Assembly (NCBI GenBank): GCA_033439685.1
Contig: JAUEDM010000004.1
Span: 3,410,001-3,474,000, forward strand
DNA: 64,000 nt
Source of the DNA: Apodospora peruviana
Taxonomy: Eukaryota > Ascomycota > Sordariomycetes > Sordariales > Lasiosphaeriaceae
Direction of reading: 5' to 3'
Each line of letters starts with the position of its first letter. Within the stretch, counting starts at the first letter, position 1. Below the pieces are notes generated by a model. It was not told where the DNA came from. It ran no database searches and saw only the letters and a program-made list of their open reading frames with translations. This document shows, in pieces, positions 33,542-44,704 of this stretch. A program made the translations under genes and the position numbers.

Positions 33542-35231
33542 GGCCGCTTCAGTGGGCCGTGATCATGATATCGAGCTCCGAGAAGCCAAAGTGTCGGTCG
33601 CTCGGGCTCGCAAGATCGTGTCTCGTCGGATTCGCCGGTGGAAGGGAGTTCGAGGAGGTGGGAGGTGCGCGTGGGGTTCCGGGAGACACAGTAGGTCTTG
33701 AAATAAGGGTCTGGGAGAACTAGCGACAAGGCCTGTCGCGTTGCTTTGTCGGGAGCCTGCAGGCGCAGCGGAGCGAAACAATGTGGGCGACGTGAGTGAT
33801 GATGCGACCTCGGGGTGGACTTGGGTTGCGTCCTGCAGGATACAGGCGCACTGCAGCAGTAGCGTCAGGTTTGTCCCAGATTGCGCGCGTCGCCAAAACA
33901 AACCGTCAGGCGCAGCACCAGAAGCAACAAGCAGGGGAAAATGGATGTCAACAAGAGGCTCAAAAAGCAATTGTTTCGCCGAGGCCAGTGGGCGGGCGAA
34001 AATAAGTTCAAATAACTGTACAAGAAGCGAATGTGAATGCGTCAAAAGCGAGCGTCGGTCCCGTTTTCTGCTGGTAGGACGTGCAAAGGAGCGACAAAAA
34101 TGTCTTGGTTCCAGGAAAGCGCTGTCTGTCCGGTGCCGGGATCGAGCTGCTGCAAACTGAAGCTGCCAGTCAGCCAATGGATCCGCCAGAACGCGTCGCT
34201 AGGCGTGTTTTTTGAGCAGGAAAGCTCGAGCCAGCTGTCCCACCCCCAATAAAGTTTAGTAAACACCGGAAACTTCGTGCAACCCCGCCATTTGCCACAG
34301 TTTTCCCCGCCACGTGCACGCCACAATGATTTGCAAACTAAAACGCTTTCACGGACCAGCAGCTGCGACGTCAAAATAAGCTACCCACAGCCTCGCCTAG
34401 TACCTTATCGCGCCAAGAAATAAATTGATGGAGTCGGCACTTACCCAATACAAAGGACATCCGTCCACGGCTAATCCTAACACTTGTTTCAAATGACCGA
34501 TTGATAGAATCTCACAATGGAATTGTTCGTTTTTTCCTCATTTTCTCGGCACTCTTGATCTTCAATCTCGGTCGGCATTATCAGAATAATGAATACATCC
34601 CTATCTATTAACATCAAAGAAATGGACAGATGTAGTAGTATCTGCCAAGCTGCTCGTAAACAAATTATCGCGGGATTCTCTGGTCTTTACCTCTGTGACG
34701 GATCGGCCGGTCGGTGGTTAGTCCCGCGATCCGTCAACGGTACATAATCCACTAGATTCGAGAAGGCTAGCACCTTTAAGGTTCTGACATTATATTCTTC
34801 TCTTTCTCTCTGTTAGTCAGATAGAATCGAGAAAAGGATGCCCGGGGAAGATGATATGAACGCTACGTAATCTGTTTCGTGGCTTCTCGTTTATATATTT
34901 ATCGTCTTGATTTGTGGGGGAATCACTAGAACCCACTTTCTTATGAATGTGGGAAATGCAGATGACATTATATGCGATACTACGCTAACTTATGCTAAAC
35001 TATGTATGCATGCTGCGCTGCATGTATCCTATCCTTGCTGTGTTGTTGGGTGACATTTGTTGAAGCCACTCAACGCCTCAGCCCTCAACTGAGACTACGA
35101 TGGAAATTGGTGTCGTTGTCAGAACTCGGCCAGTTTTAGTGCCCATCGTCTCGCTTCCGCCGTCGCTATCCAGCAGTCCGCTTAGGTTGCCGCTGCTGCT
35201 GCCATTCGCTAACAAGGACCCCGACCTTAGG
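33542..35231. other. Long upstream region of BUD3
   Basis: About 1.7 kb with no supported gene. The part next to BUD3 is GC-rich and probably leader and promoter; the remainder is AT-rich. A hairpin near 34700 is listed separately. Confidence 0.55.
34696..34736. repeat. Inverted repeat, 10-bp perfect arms
   Basis: TGACGGATCG (34696-34705) and CGATCCGTCA (34727-34736) form a 10-bp perfect stem around a 21-base loop. A near-inverse of the right arm's CCCGCGAT also occurs upstream (ATCGCGGGAT, 34667). The layout recalls the end of a transposon or LTR, but no second end was found. Confidence 0.6.
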
Positions 35232-36511
35232 CTACAGTCTTCTCTCAGGATAGGAGTGATCTTGATATCTAAGAGGCGGGGTAGGCGTCAAGCTCCGATA
35301 GGCGGCGATCTGAGATGGAAGGTCGGGCGCCTCCTGGCCGTGAGCCTGGCCTTGAGCCTGGCCTTGCCAAATTGCATTGGTTGGCTCGACTGCCAAGCGC
35401 ATGTCCATATCACTGCGATTGAGCTTGGCAGATATATGTCGTAGATTTGTGAGCTCGATCTTGGCCTTCAACATCAATCGCGCCCAATCCGGCGGTAGCC
35501 TGTCGGTGTCATCCAGCAGGACCTGAGGCAGGGGGAGGAACCCGAAGTCCAGACGCTCTTCTTTGTACGTATCCGGCGAGTGGATGGCGTGGGCAAGCTG
35601 CTTCATGGCCTCCGGGTGTGGGTGAGCGTCGGTGGCACCATGGTCGATAACCTCCCCCGACAGGCTGCAGTATTCCGCCGGCAGCACCATCATGTCGAGG
35701 CACAGGACGAACCACAGGCGACGAAGCGAAAAAAGCCTGATAAATAAGCTGGTCATCGCTTCATCGTCATTGAAGACCCAGGCTTCCATGAAGTCATCAT
35801 TGCGGCACCAATTCAGCGTCAGCACCAGTTGCTGGATGTGGTCGGGCCAGTAGCGAGTCTCGAAACGCGACTGAAAGGGACATAGTGGGTTGGTCTATCG
35901 CCGAAGAATCAGGTCCAGACGTAGTACTTGGCAAATGGGATTTTCCTTGATATCAAGACCGGCTCCGTCAGATAAAGCACGTCGCGATGATGATCGACGT
36001 CCAGATCATGCAAAGAAAAACGCGGCCGCGGAGAAAAGACGGGCATCCGCATCCGAATCGTATCAAGGATGACCGTTGTACTCAGAAGATCTTCGGCAGA
36101 CTCCAAGCGTAGGGCCACGAGAGACGCCTCCCAGTTGACTAGGGCGAGCACTGTGACAGGACGGCGGCCGCCAGCGATGATGCGTGACCCCTTGTTAAAG
36201 GTACCAGTTGCCGATTATTCCTGGACAAAATAACCGTTTCTGATATGGTACGATGTCGTGATCAAGCATCCAGGGGTGGATGCAGGACCGTGCTCGTCCA
36301 CCGCCACGCATTCCTCCCAGATTATCAGGCGAATCTCGGTGGGCAGAATGGGGAAGAATTGGAACTCGACCACCAGCGCGCTGATGGACGCAGACGCGGA
36401 GGTGAAGGAGATGGAGATATGGTTGCTGGGGGCGCTGATCATGGCGGGGCCATCGTCGAAGGCATCGTTGAGCCGGGGTATAAAGGGCGGATTGCTAAGT
36501 CCATTTGCCAT
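35232..36511 (-). pseudogene. 2EXR-domain gene, damaged
   Basis: Start ATG 36511 (MANGLSNPPFIP). FQFFPILPTEIRLIIWEEC is the 2EXR motif (F..LP.EIR..IW). The frame runs to TAA 36215-36217, then continues in the same frame with SATGTFNKGSRIIAGG and VLALVNWEAS, matching the two neighbouring paralogues (GLFNKRVRDL; ASVNREAR). The stop therefore lies inside homologous coding sequence; CAA to TAA is the simplest change. A second break at about 35859-35910 is either a 50-bp intron with a poor GTCTGG donor or a frame change. The last part (IQQLVLTLNW, RLWFVL, RLDFGFLPLPQ, MDMRLAVEPTNAIW) matches the paralogues. 2EXR proteins are uncharacterised and greatly expanded in fungi. Confidence 0.75.
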
Positions 36512-37250
36512 TCTGTCTGTCCTGGACGCTGATGGAGATGGGTAAACAAGATACAAAAGGCCACTCTGGTGGATAGGTAGTTTGGTGGAAGAGAATGGGA
36601 AATTTTATTGGGAGTGACTCTAGTTAACGTGAGTCTCTAGGTACCCATGTAGGCACACATTGAGTGTGCTGGGAGTGAATAAATCCGAGTCATTGACGCT
36701 TGGTGTGTAGGTCGCTCGTCGAGCAACGCTAGATGGCACCCAGAGATAAGGTACCTTATGTGAATGGGATTACCCACTTGGCTGACCCAGGGCTATTTAT
36801 TTCCTCGTCGCCGTCGGTCGTGTCTCCCCTCATTCATTTTGTTTAGGTAGTGAGCAAAAGCGCAACGCAGCCGAAACATATACGTTTTACTTGCAGTCAT
36901 ACGATTATCTCTAGTCACCTCGCTGCTTCCGCCAAAACTACGTACTTCTCGTCAGCAAAAGGTGGAAAGCACATGCCCCGTAAGTACCAATACCAGTCCT
37001 TCTCTTTACTCGTGCAGCATCTTCCATCACACATGGAACTCCTACCACTCTCTCTGTCTTCCTACCTTACCTGTGTGCATGATCCCCGCCTTCATGGCAA
37101 GACAGCCCTCCACGCGTGCCAACAACCTCGACAACATCTAATTACGAGACGACGCCGCCATCTCTACTTACCCATCCATCCATAAACACCCTCCCTGATT
37201 CATTTCACGCCTTGATTGGGGAAATCGGACGGCCGTCCTAGGAAACAACA
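36512..37250. other. Divergent intergenic region between two 2EXR genes
   Basis: 739 bp upstream of both genes, presumably their promoters. No other feature seen. Confidence 0.55.
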
Positions 37251-38487
37251 ATGTCGGAGCAGCCAGCCTTCCCACAGTTCGCTAAGCTCCCACCAGAGCT
37301 GCGTCTCATGGTCTGGGAGAAATTCATGGCCAGCGGACTCCCACCCAAAGATGATACCAAGCATACAGACAAATCCCCCGGCCGAGTCTACCGCAACATC
37401 GTAATGCCCGCCCCAGACATGCTCGTCACCGTCTTCCTCGACACCAACCACCCTAGACACCAAGTTCACTACATCGCCCAGCGCCAGTCCGGGACCTCCG
37501 GCCTTTTTAACAAGCGCGTTCGCGACCTTCATACCAGTCGCCCGGTGGTACCCCTGACCGCCCTCGCGTCTGTCAACCGCGAAGCCCGCAAAGTCGCCAC
37601 CAGAGTCGTAGCCCGCGAGGCTCGCGAAGACCTCCACGACTCCCTCATCCTCGACTATGCCGACGACGCCGCCGGTCTGATTCCAGAATACGACCACTCC
37701 AAATGGCCGAAAATCAACCACGCCCGCGACATGCTGTACTTCTCGTACCCGGCTTACCAGCCCTACGCGCGGTACGTTAAAGATGAGAATTCGATTTTCT
37801 CCTCAGGCTAACTTATGGGACGGGCCATCTTGCCGAGATGGTCTACAGAGCTGTGAATTATTCTAGTATCTCCTGCGACGACAACGTCGAGAAGGGTTAC
37901 GCCTGAGGGATGCACGAGGCCGCCTTCACGCTCGTTCTTGAAAAACGTCACCACACTGAGGAAATCCATTTGAACAGAACCACTTTCTTCGAAGATTTCT
38001 TCGATCACGCACACGTGCCCGTCGCTGCGCCGTTTGTGGCTCGTCGTGCGGCTCGACGTTGTTCTGGCTGTCCTCTTTTCCCTTCTTCTTCGCGATAAAT
38101 CAGGGAGCCGAACCAGTTTTGGCAGGGGCAAATACAATGCTTGACGATTTGTATACAGGAGTGTTTTGTCCCCGGCCGCACGAAAAGGTGGAGCGGTTGG
38201 ATTTCGGGTTCCTGCCGCTGAACCCGACGCTGCTTGACACGGATATCCTGCCGAAGAAGGTGCTGGACCCGAAGGTCAGGGAGTTCATGGGCTGGATGCA
38301 AGAGGCAAAGGATATGCTCGCCCTGGTCAAAGACCCCCATGTTGCTATCGGCAGAGAGGACGTGGACATAAGGTTGGTCGTCGAGCCGACGACCTCGATC
38401 TGGGAGGATCCTGAATTTGAGTTTTATGTGAAATGGAACCCCACAGTCGGGCGCCTGAATTGGGATTTTGGAATTGGGATGGGGTGA
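37251..38487 (+). pseudogene. 2EXR-domain gene, probably damaged
   Basis: Starts at ATG 37251 with FPQFAKLPPELRLMVWEKF, the 2EXR motif, and continues with ASVNREARKVATR and NHARDMLYFSYPAY. The first frame ends at 37811. A donor GTACGT (37772) suggests an intron, but every join I tried either meets TGA 37904-37906 or needs a poor donor. A clear frame change lies between about 37985 and 38018, where FFEDFFDHAHV must pass to CPSLRRLWLVVRLD. A 46-bp intron (38058-38103) then restores phase into GAEPVLAGANTM, VERLDFGFLPLN and DVDIRLVVEPTTSIW, all conserved in the paralogues. Alternatively the product is a truncated 186-aa protein. Homology to its neighbours is certain; coding capacity is doubtful. 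Confidence 0.65.
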
Positions 38488-38820
38488 TACGAGACAGCTC
38501 TGACGAACGGTATATGTGAGAAGAACGGGAAGATATAATAAGGGGCTTGTTTGGGTGGGAATGGGCTGGCCGTTCTTGTATTATTTCCTCTTATAGTCCA
38601 ACCGTATCTTGTGGTGCACTGCTGAACTAGTTACTGGTTCACCGGGATCAGTCATATAAGTGTTTCTTTTTATTTACCAAGTTAGTGGGATGTTATTCTA
38701 TGCAAACATCTCTTGTGTGTGTTCTTGATTGAATATCTGATGCTAGTCGTGCCATATGATCATCTCTGCGCTCGCCTTATAGCCACTGTCGTGCTTCTTT
38801 TATCCTCTCAATACCTCGTA
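38488..38820. other. Convergent 3' region
   Basis: AT-rich 333 bp between two convergent 2EXR genes. Nothing else seen. Confidence 0.55.
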
Positions 38821-39903
38821 CTAGTGGCCCCAAGTGGCTGGTAGCAGGAACTTTGGCCCATACTGAGAGTCATTCCACAGCGAGGACGTGGGCTCGATGA
38901 CCAGGCGGATGTCAACCTTGTTCAAGTTGCGGCCCGTGTTGGTGGCAGCCGTACGTGCCCGCTCAAGTATCTCCTTTGTCACCTCCATCTGTGTAGCTAT
39001 GTTCTGGTCATCCGAGTTGTCAAGGATAGTTGCGGGGTCACATGGCAGAAACCCATAGTCCAGTCGTTCTCCTGTGTACCTCTCGGGTGAGTGGATGCCA
39101 CGGGCCAGCCGGTTCAGCGGCTCAGCGCGCAAGTCTGCTTGCTGCTGTTCTTCTCGAGTCAAGTTCTCTTCGTTGTTAGGTGGTGTCTCTTCCAGGTCCC
39201 AGATCCTCAACACAAACCACAGGCGTTTCAGGGCAGGAAGACGCCGAAACAGCTTCTCCATTTCCGCTTGTGTGAGGAGCTTCTTGTAGTGAGTAAGGTA
39301 TGGCGGTGGCTCCTCAAAATCCAGCGTTAGAGCAAGATTCTGAATCTGCTCGCGATACGAGACGGCGGAGATGGACTGCATCAACCCGAAAAAGAAGTTA
39401 TAATGAGAGCCCCAGTCAATATTACCAATCTCGGCTGGGTCGGTCAGAAACAGCATGTCCCTGGTGAAGTTGATGTATATATATTGCCTTGCGGGAGGGT
39501 TGCCCGTAACCCCGTCGGTTCTCCATCCATGGCCCCAGAACTCGCCAAGAATGTTGATGGATTTCATGGTAATGGCTTCCGATCGCGCTTCTCTGTTGAC
39601 CTCGCTGATGCGGGTTGCAAATCTTTGGCGGAATCTCGGTCGCAGGTCCGCCGGTTGGCAAAAGGTGCCGTCGTTGGACTGGAAGAAGGCCATATAGGCC
39701 AGGTTTGGTCTGGTGCCAAGGGTGGTTTCGAAGATGGCTACCAAGCATGGTGGTGCGCTCAAACACTCATCTTTCCATATCTGGTGACGGACTTCGGCTG
39801 GGAGATTTGGGAAGTCCTTGAACTCCGTCGCTGGGACAGTCGTCAAGAATTCTTGACATGTGTTTTCTGCGACGATGCTTCTCTCTTCCATGGAGTTTGC
39901 CAT
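38821..39903 (-). CDS. 2EXR-domain protein, intact
   Basis: Intronless, 360 aa, ATG 39903 (MANSMEERSIVAE). The 2EXR motif is FKDFPNLPAEVRHQIWKDE (about 26-44). The rest follows the family layout: RISEVNREARSEAI, NFTRDMLFLTDPAE, IQNLALTLDFE, LPALKRLWFVLRIWDLE, RLDYGFLPCDP and VDIRLVIEPTSSLW. It is the only member of the local trio with a clean frame. There is no signal peptide or membrane segment. Function is unknown. The domain name comes from two conserved xxExR motifs (AEVR and NREAR here). Confidence 0.85.
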   Translation of the reverse strand: MANSMEERSIVAENTCQEFLTTVPATEFKDFPNLPAEVRHQIWKDECLSAPPCLVAIFETTLGTRPNLAYMAFFQSNDGTFCQPADLRPRFRQRFATRISEVNREARSEAITMKSINILGEFWGHGWRTDGVTGNPPARQYIYINFTRDMLFLTDPAEIGNIDWGSHYNFFFGLMQSISAVSYREQIQNLALTLDFEEPPPYLTHYKKLLTQAEMEKLFRRLPALKRLWFVLRIWDLEETPPNNEENLTREEQQQADLRAEPLNRLARGIHSPERYTGERLDYGFLPCDPATILDNSDDQNIATQMEVTKEILERARTAATNTGRNLNKVDIRLVIEPTSSLWNDSQYGPKFLLPATWGH

Positions 39904-41042
39904 TTTGCTAGTCGGTGATGGAGTGATTTGTTAGCCAAGTTCAGATACAGTTGAGACATCTCAAGCCAACCTGTGGCCCAGGCAAATATGTGGGAGAAGC
40001 GAACTTCTCCTTAGTAGTGAATTATAAAAGGAGTTTGCAGTTACGTAGTTGAGTTGATCGTATGTGATGGCTGTTGGTGTTTTCGGGAGGATTGACTCTA
40101 TCGATTTATGTAAATTATGTTGAAAGACGGAACGATCGGCTGTCTGGGAAGGAAGGAAATACGTCGAGCAGGGGGTGTGCTCCTGTCTTATGGCAGAAAC
40201 TTGGCTGTGAGGCGAGTTATTGCCGTAAACTGCCGACCAGAGGTTTTGGTCTGTCTTGAGAAAAGCAAGGGGAGAGTCGAGAGCTGTTGCGCGCCTGCCC
40301 GTTGAATTTAGGGCCTGTAGTTATGGACCCCTGCGGGACAAGCACGGACAAAGGCGCTCTTCCTCTCAGTCCCAGTTCACTTCTGAGTCTCGAGGCCTGC
40401 AGTGCATGTGGGCAGTCTTACAGTGTTTCCCGATGAGCAACCGTAGGCACATCCACCCATTTGTTACGCACCATGAGCAATTATGCATCCCAACTTACTG
40501 TGGTCTCACCTCTAGAATGTGAAGTATGTTTTCCTCGGCCCTGTCGGCCGGAAAATAGCAGTCTTGTAAGGATACTTCATCTGGTAGACACCGTGACCCA
40601 AGCGGCGAGATTAGATCGTACTGAGTATAGCTGTACTGTACTCCTGTAATCCGTATGATTGCTTGGCGGTAACTTACTAACCTGTGCCCTTTCGAAGGCG
40701 ATCCGTCTCACATTTCCTTCTGACTCCTGGAGACCATTGCAAACTACTTATTACTCCCAAATTGGTGCATCACGCCACGTACAGTAATTCACCCTGCAGT
40801 AACACCAGACGTACCAGCTGTTCGTATTCCCCTCCCATCGTGTTCTTTGCAATAGCCTCGCACTCGACGCACATCCACAAAGCCAGCCCCCCCCACCAAG
40901 GGTCAAAACCAAACTCACAGCCTCAAGCCACCTCCGACACTATCCTTCACCTTTGATTCCGTCTAGTGTTCTCCCTGCAACCACAATAGCATCTCGGAGT
41001 CACAACTAACAATCTACCGACAGGACCGCGACTTAATCGACG
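39904..41042. other. Intergenic, no gene seen
   Basis: Promoter of the intact 2EXR gene and upstream region of the next hypothetical gene. No ORF supported. Confidence 0.5.
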
Positions 41043-41739
41043 ATGGCGCCGCCGACACTGAAACCGTCCGGCCCTCGTGGCATGGAGAAACGCCACCTCC
41101 GTGAGAAGGGGCTCTACGTCCCCACCGCCAAACCGCCGACGACCACAATTCCGGCGATGGTACCGGAGCCGCCAAAGGAACGAATGCCGACCATGTTGGG
41201 GCGGTACGCCGTGTACCGGCCCCTTGGCCCTCAAGGCGTCCAAAGGAGGCGCACGCTGCCCAGATACCGCAATGCAGCCGAAGCAGTCTTTGACAAGGCG
41301 CTTGCCGGCCTCGAGGCTTTGCCTCCTCTCAAAACCACGTCAGAGAAGCACGATATTGTTGGTGCAGGAAAGGCCTGCACCGCTTCTTTCGGAGCTGACC
41401 TACCAATCTCTGGGCGTCAAGGTCTCCCAGTTTGCACGCAACGTGTGCGCCGCCCTACTCGTCTCACTCGCACGTCGCAGAAGCTGCACGTCCTGGAAGT
41501 TGTTCGAGCCCAAAGGAACCAAAGAAAGGGACTGGCCGGTTCCGAACCAGAGGGACAGGCTTGCCCGCAAAACAGTCGGGAGTGGGTGGAGGCCAAAATG
41601 GCAGAAGCGCTGGAACTCCCTGTCATTATGTCAGGTAAGAAAAAGGCGGAGATCAAAGAAGTTGGGACACCTGTTAAGGAAGATGGACTGGGAAGATTCC
41701 GAAGGGAAACTTTCAGATAGAACAGAAGACTGGATGTAA
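41043..41739 (+). CDS. Hypothetical protein with overlapping frames
   Basis: Not recognised. ATG 41043 opens a 225-codon frame (MAPPTLKPSGPRGMEKR) ending at 41720. A second plus-strand frame (to 41739) looks more protein-like in its second half (LLSELTYQSLGVKVSQFARN, KLFEPKGTKERDW). The most natural reading starts in the first frame and ends in the second, with a change near 41310-41390 by a missed short intron or a frameshift. A small inverted repeat (GTGCAGGAAAGGCCTGCAC, 41359-41377) lies in that interval. No known domain. The sequence is basic and Pro/Arg-rich, so a chance GC-rich frame cannot be excluded. Confidence 0.35.
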
Positions 41740-42928
41740 AGGAGGGTAAGGAAGATTGGGAACTTAGTGGTCCAGGAGGAGGGACTGTAAGCGTGGAGAT
41801 ATTGGCCCACCGCAACGAGCGGGAAGACAGTTTAACCACACGACATTGTCCGGAAGGCATTGATGCGTGCTCTCCAATAGATCATTCAACCTGTTGTTGA
41901 TAGATCCGTCACGAGTTCGAAGGGGTCTGGCCCACTGAATCAGTAATTCGTCATTAACCCGCATATATACGGCTCGTGAGGCGTGAGTCACTCGTTGACC
42001 GTGAGCTGTTCCGATGAGGAACCGTTTTCCAAGGCCTTTGAAGGTGTGAGGTCGGCCTGAGTTCTTGCCTCGGTGGAAAGACTTGCTTTAAAAACATCAT
42101 TAAACAACAATGAAAGAGCGTAGCTGGCTGCAACCGTCAATAATTTACCATTTTCCTTAAGTATAGAAGTACCGAGACAAGTAGTACTACTACTGGTAGT
42201 AATGTAGAGCAGTTTTTGTTATCCTATTTCTTAATCGTCCCCCCTTTTCTTGAATAAGACTTAATAGCGGCTTATAGATAATCAACGGCTCGTTATATGA
42301 ACCACGTAGGTAAGTATTGGGGTCCGAGCCAGGCAGTCTCGGCGTAGTAGACGAAACCAAAAGAGACCTTTCCGTACCTATACTATGCTGCGACTGTGGC
42401 TTGCATGTCGGTTACACCGCATTCACTACCGGCTATATCGGCTGCTGGTCCTATATTGGGCGAGGTAAACGACCTGATCCGGCAGACCGGAATACATATC
42501 GGGCGCCAAGTGTACGTACTCGTTGTTTAGGTTATATTGGATTCGAACTTCAGTTAGGCGGATTTCTATGCTCTGTCTGTCCGAAAACCGGCTTCAGAAG
42601 AGAATACCCTCGGGCATAAGACATGATGCAATGCAATAGACTTATATTCTAGTTTAGCTGGAAGCACTAGACAGATTCAGATGCGGCATTCCCCATTCAC
42701 TGACATGACACCATAACAAATCGACTGCTGTATATGTGAACACGACACTATGTCTTTCTCTTGATACCCATCAACCAGTAACTTATCGTCAATCGCAACA
42801 CAACCTGCGGGGCGTTACCAGACGCGTTCATATCCGACCGCCCTTCTTGACTTTGACGCTAGGTTATCTGCAAGACCTCCACGTCTTCTGCCTCCTCTCC
42901 ACAGCTCTAGCTCAACCCTTTCCCCAAG
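41740..42928. other. Intergenic, no gene seen
   Basis: Nothing supported. A tRNA-like T-arm text near 42540 lacks the rest of a cloverleaf. Confidence 0.5.
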
Positions 42929-43753
42929 TCAACCCTTGATCCCATATGTTTGCAGCCACGCCTCCACACGAGGATCACGACGAGGTCGGGTTTGTTCTAC
43001 GGCTCTTGCGTCGAAATAACGAACCAAAAGTCTAGCAGACGGAAGATGAAGAGGAGGGTGGTCGGTGTTGGTGAATGGCTCGGAAACGGGATTGGTCTCT
43101 GTGTTGGTCGTTCGGGAATGAGAAACTAAGTCATCCTCGTCGGCCCCGGCGGACGATGGAAACCTCAGGCTATCAGACCGAGGATGAGGAGATGGGTTGT
43201 GTTCGTTGGCGAGTGGCTCGCACACGGGACTGGTCACTGCGTTGGTCGTTCGGGAATGAGAGATTAACTCCTGTTCGTCGGCCGCAAGGGACGAGTCCAG
43301 CTCTCCTCCCCAGGCAAGCCAAGGCTTAGTGGCGAAACACTGCTTCGCAACCTTGTATCCACCAGAAGGGTTTTCAGGATCCCAAAAGTATAAGGGGTGT
43401 GAATCGTGCTTCAAGATGGATGTATCCTCGTCCAGTGGAAAGTCTTCGTTCTTGGCAGCTTCGCCATCCCTAAAACACTTTTCGGCTCTGTAGATCTTCA
43501 AAAATATGCCACGAGCTTCCTTCTCGCTCTTGTCGATCTTTTCTCCGAGTTGGTGCATGTTGCTTGCCAAATAACGAAGCATGAGTTTCTCCCCGAGCGT
43601 GCACGACTCGTCGAAGGAAAGACTCCCGAGGTTCTCGATTAGCTCCTCAAGATTCCTGAAAAATCCGGGCATCTTGGCGGTCTTTTCGATGATGTTTGGG
43701 ACGTATTTCTCAAAGCGAGGTTTATATTTCTCGATGGTGACCGGAGCAGCCAT
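42929..43753 (-). CDS. Hypothetical protein with 46-residue internal duplication
   Basis: Intronless, 274 aa, ATG 43753 (MAAPVTIEKYKPRF). The N-terminal half is helical and charged (NIIEKTAKMPGFFRNLEELI; MLRYLASNMHQLGEKIDKSE; FLKIYRAEKCFRDGEAAK). The C-terminal half contains two copies of a 46-residue unit, ELISHSRTTNAVTSPVCEPL and DLVSHSRTTNTETNPVSEPF, from a 138-bp duplication (GTTGGTCGTTCGGGAATGAG at 43103 and 43241). No known domain, signal peptide or membrane segment. The clean frame and conserved-looking N-terminus suggest a real gene. Confidence 0.65.
   Translation of the reverse strand: MAAPVTIEKYKPRFEKYVPNIIEKTAKMPGFFRNLEELIENLGSLSFDESCTLGEKLMLRYLASNMHQLGEKIDKSEKEARGIFLKIYRAEKCFRDGEAAKNEDFPLDEDTSILKHDSHPLYFWDPENPSGGYKVAKQCFATKPWLAWGGELDSSLAADEQELISHSRTTNAVTSPVCEPLANEHNPSPHPRSDSLRFPSSAGADEDDLVSHSRTTNTETNPVSEPFTNTDHPPLHLPSARLLVRYFDARAVEQTRPRRDPRVEAWLQTYGIKG
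43103..43260. repeat. 138-bp in-frame tandem duplication inside a gene
   Basis: The 20-bp anchors GTTGGTCGTTCGGGAATGAG begin at 43103 and 43241, exactly 138 bp (46 codons) apart, with diverged sequence between them. Confidence 0.75.
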
Positions 43754-44413
43754 CGTAATAGCGCGCAGCAGCCGCGAGGCTGGAAAGAACGAAAAGAAGC
43801 GGAAACTTCAGGATATGGATCAGGGCCGGAGGTTGAGTGACATTGATTTGGCCGCGTAGCGGGATGAATGGGGGATCGGCGGAGGCCCCTCTGCTGATTT
43901 AGTGGAAATGAAGCTGTTCAGAACTGTTTTGATTTTGTGTGCGAAAAGGTGCGGAAGGTGTTGGTGCACAAATTCGAGGCAACGAAGCAGATAGCAGATA
44001 GCAGAAAGGGTGGGGAGGCGTGCACCACCCAAAGCCTGGAAACGGAACCGTGCGTTTGACCAGCGACTCCGCCAGGAAATCAATTGTTCTAAAAGTGAAT
44101 TCCATGGGGAGCGCCCCCGGCTTCGGTGACATCGGCTGCTGAAAGCCGCACTCAAGCAATTCTTCGACGGTTTCCAGTGCCATACGAGCCAGTATTACTG
44201 CTCGTGGACCCGATAAGGCGCGGCTCGATCACTCGTTCTTCGTGTCTTATGACAATCAAGTAGGCTTCGTTAAAAGATAAGGTAGTTCCCAGGGAAATTT
44301 GGTATTGTAGCTGGCTGTGTGCAGTTTTAACAGCCGGAAGTTTCTCGTTATATTGACCACTTTAACAAGACTGAACTGCCTCATAATCTGCTACCTCGGC
44401 CAAGTCTATTTAC
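43754..44413. other. Intergenic, no gene seen
   Basis: Upstream region of the 42929-43753 gene; nothing recognised. Confidence 0.5.
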
Positions 44414-44704
44414 CTAGCCCGACCCCCAAAAGATTATGAGCTCAACCGGTCTCCCCATTTTCTCTTGTTCGACTTTCGGCTTCATGGCCAGAGTCTTGCT
44501 GTGGTCAACCGGCGGCTGGGACGCATCAAGAACCGACTGTATGTCGCGCGTCAGAAACTCGTAGCACCTGGCAGGATCAACACGATAACGATAACGCTTC
44601 GGAGGTTCCTGGGTGGAGGCTTGGCTGTCCTCGACTCCCCGGGGGCCAGGGGTAGTGTGTCCGTAGACCACGCATTCCCAGACGACGTACCAGTGGCGTG
44701 GCAT
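44414..44704 (-). CDS. Small hypothetical protein
   Basis: 96 codons from ATG 44704: MPRHWYVVWECVVYGH, then a Pro/Arg-rich stretch (STQEPPKRYRYRVDPARC) and YEFLTRDIQSVLD. Composition is protein-like and no frame on the other strand fits better, but there is no known domain. Listed as possible only. Confidence 0.35.
   Translation of the reverse strand: MPRHWYVVWECVVYGHTTPGPRGVEDSQASTQEPPKRYRYRVDPARCYEFLTRDIQSVLDASQPPVDHSKTLAMKPKVEQEKMGRPVELIIFWGSG

Noticed and set aside
42300..42560. tRNA-like text (GTTCGAATCC on the minus strand)
   Set aside because: Only a T-loop-like string; no acceptor stem or anticodon arm could be formed by eye.
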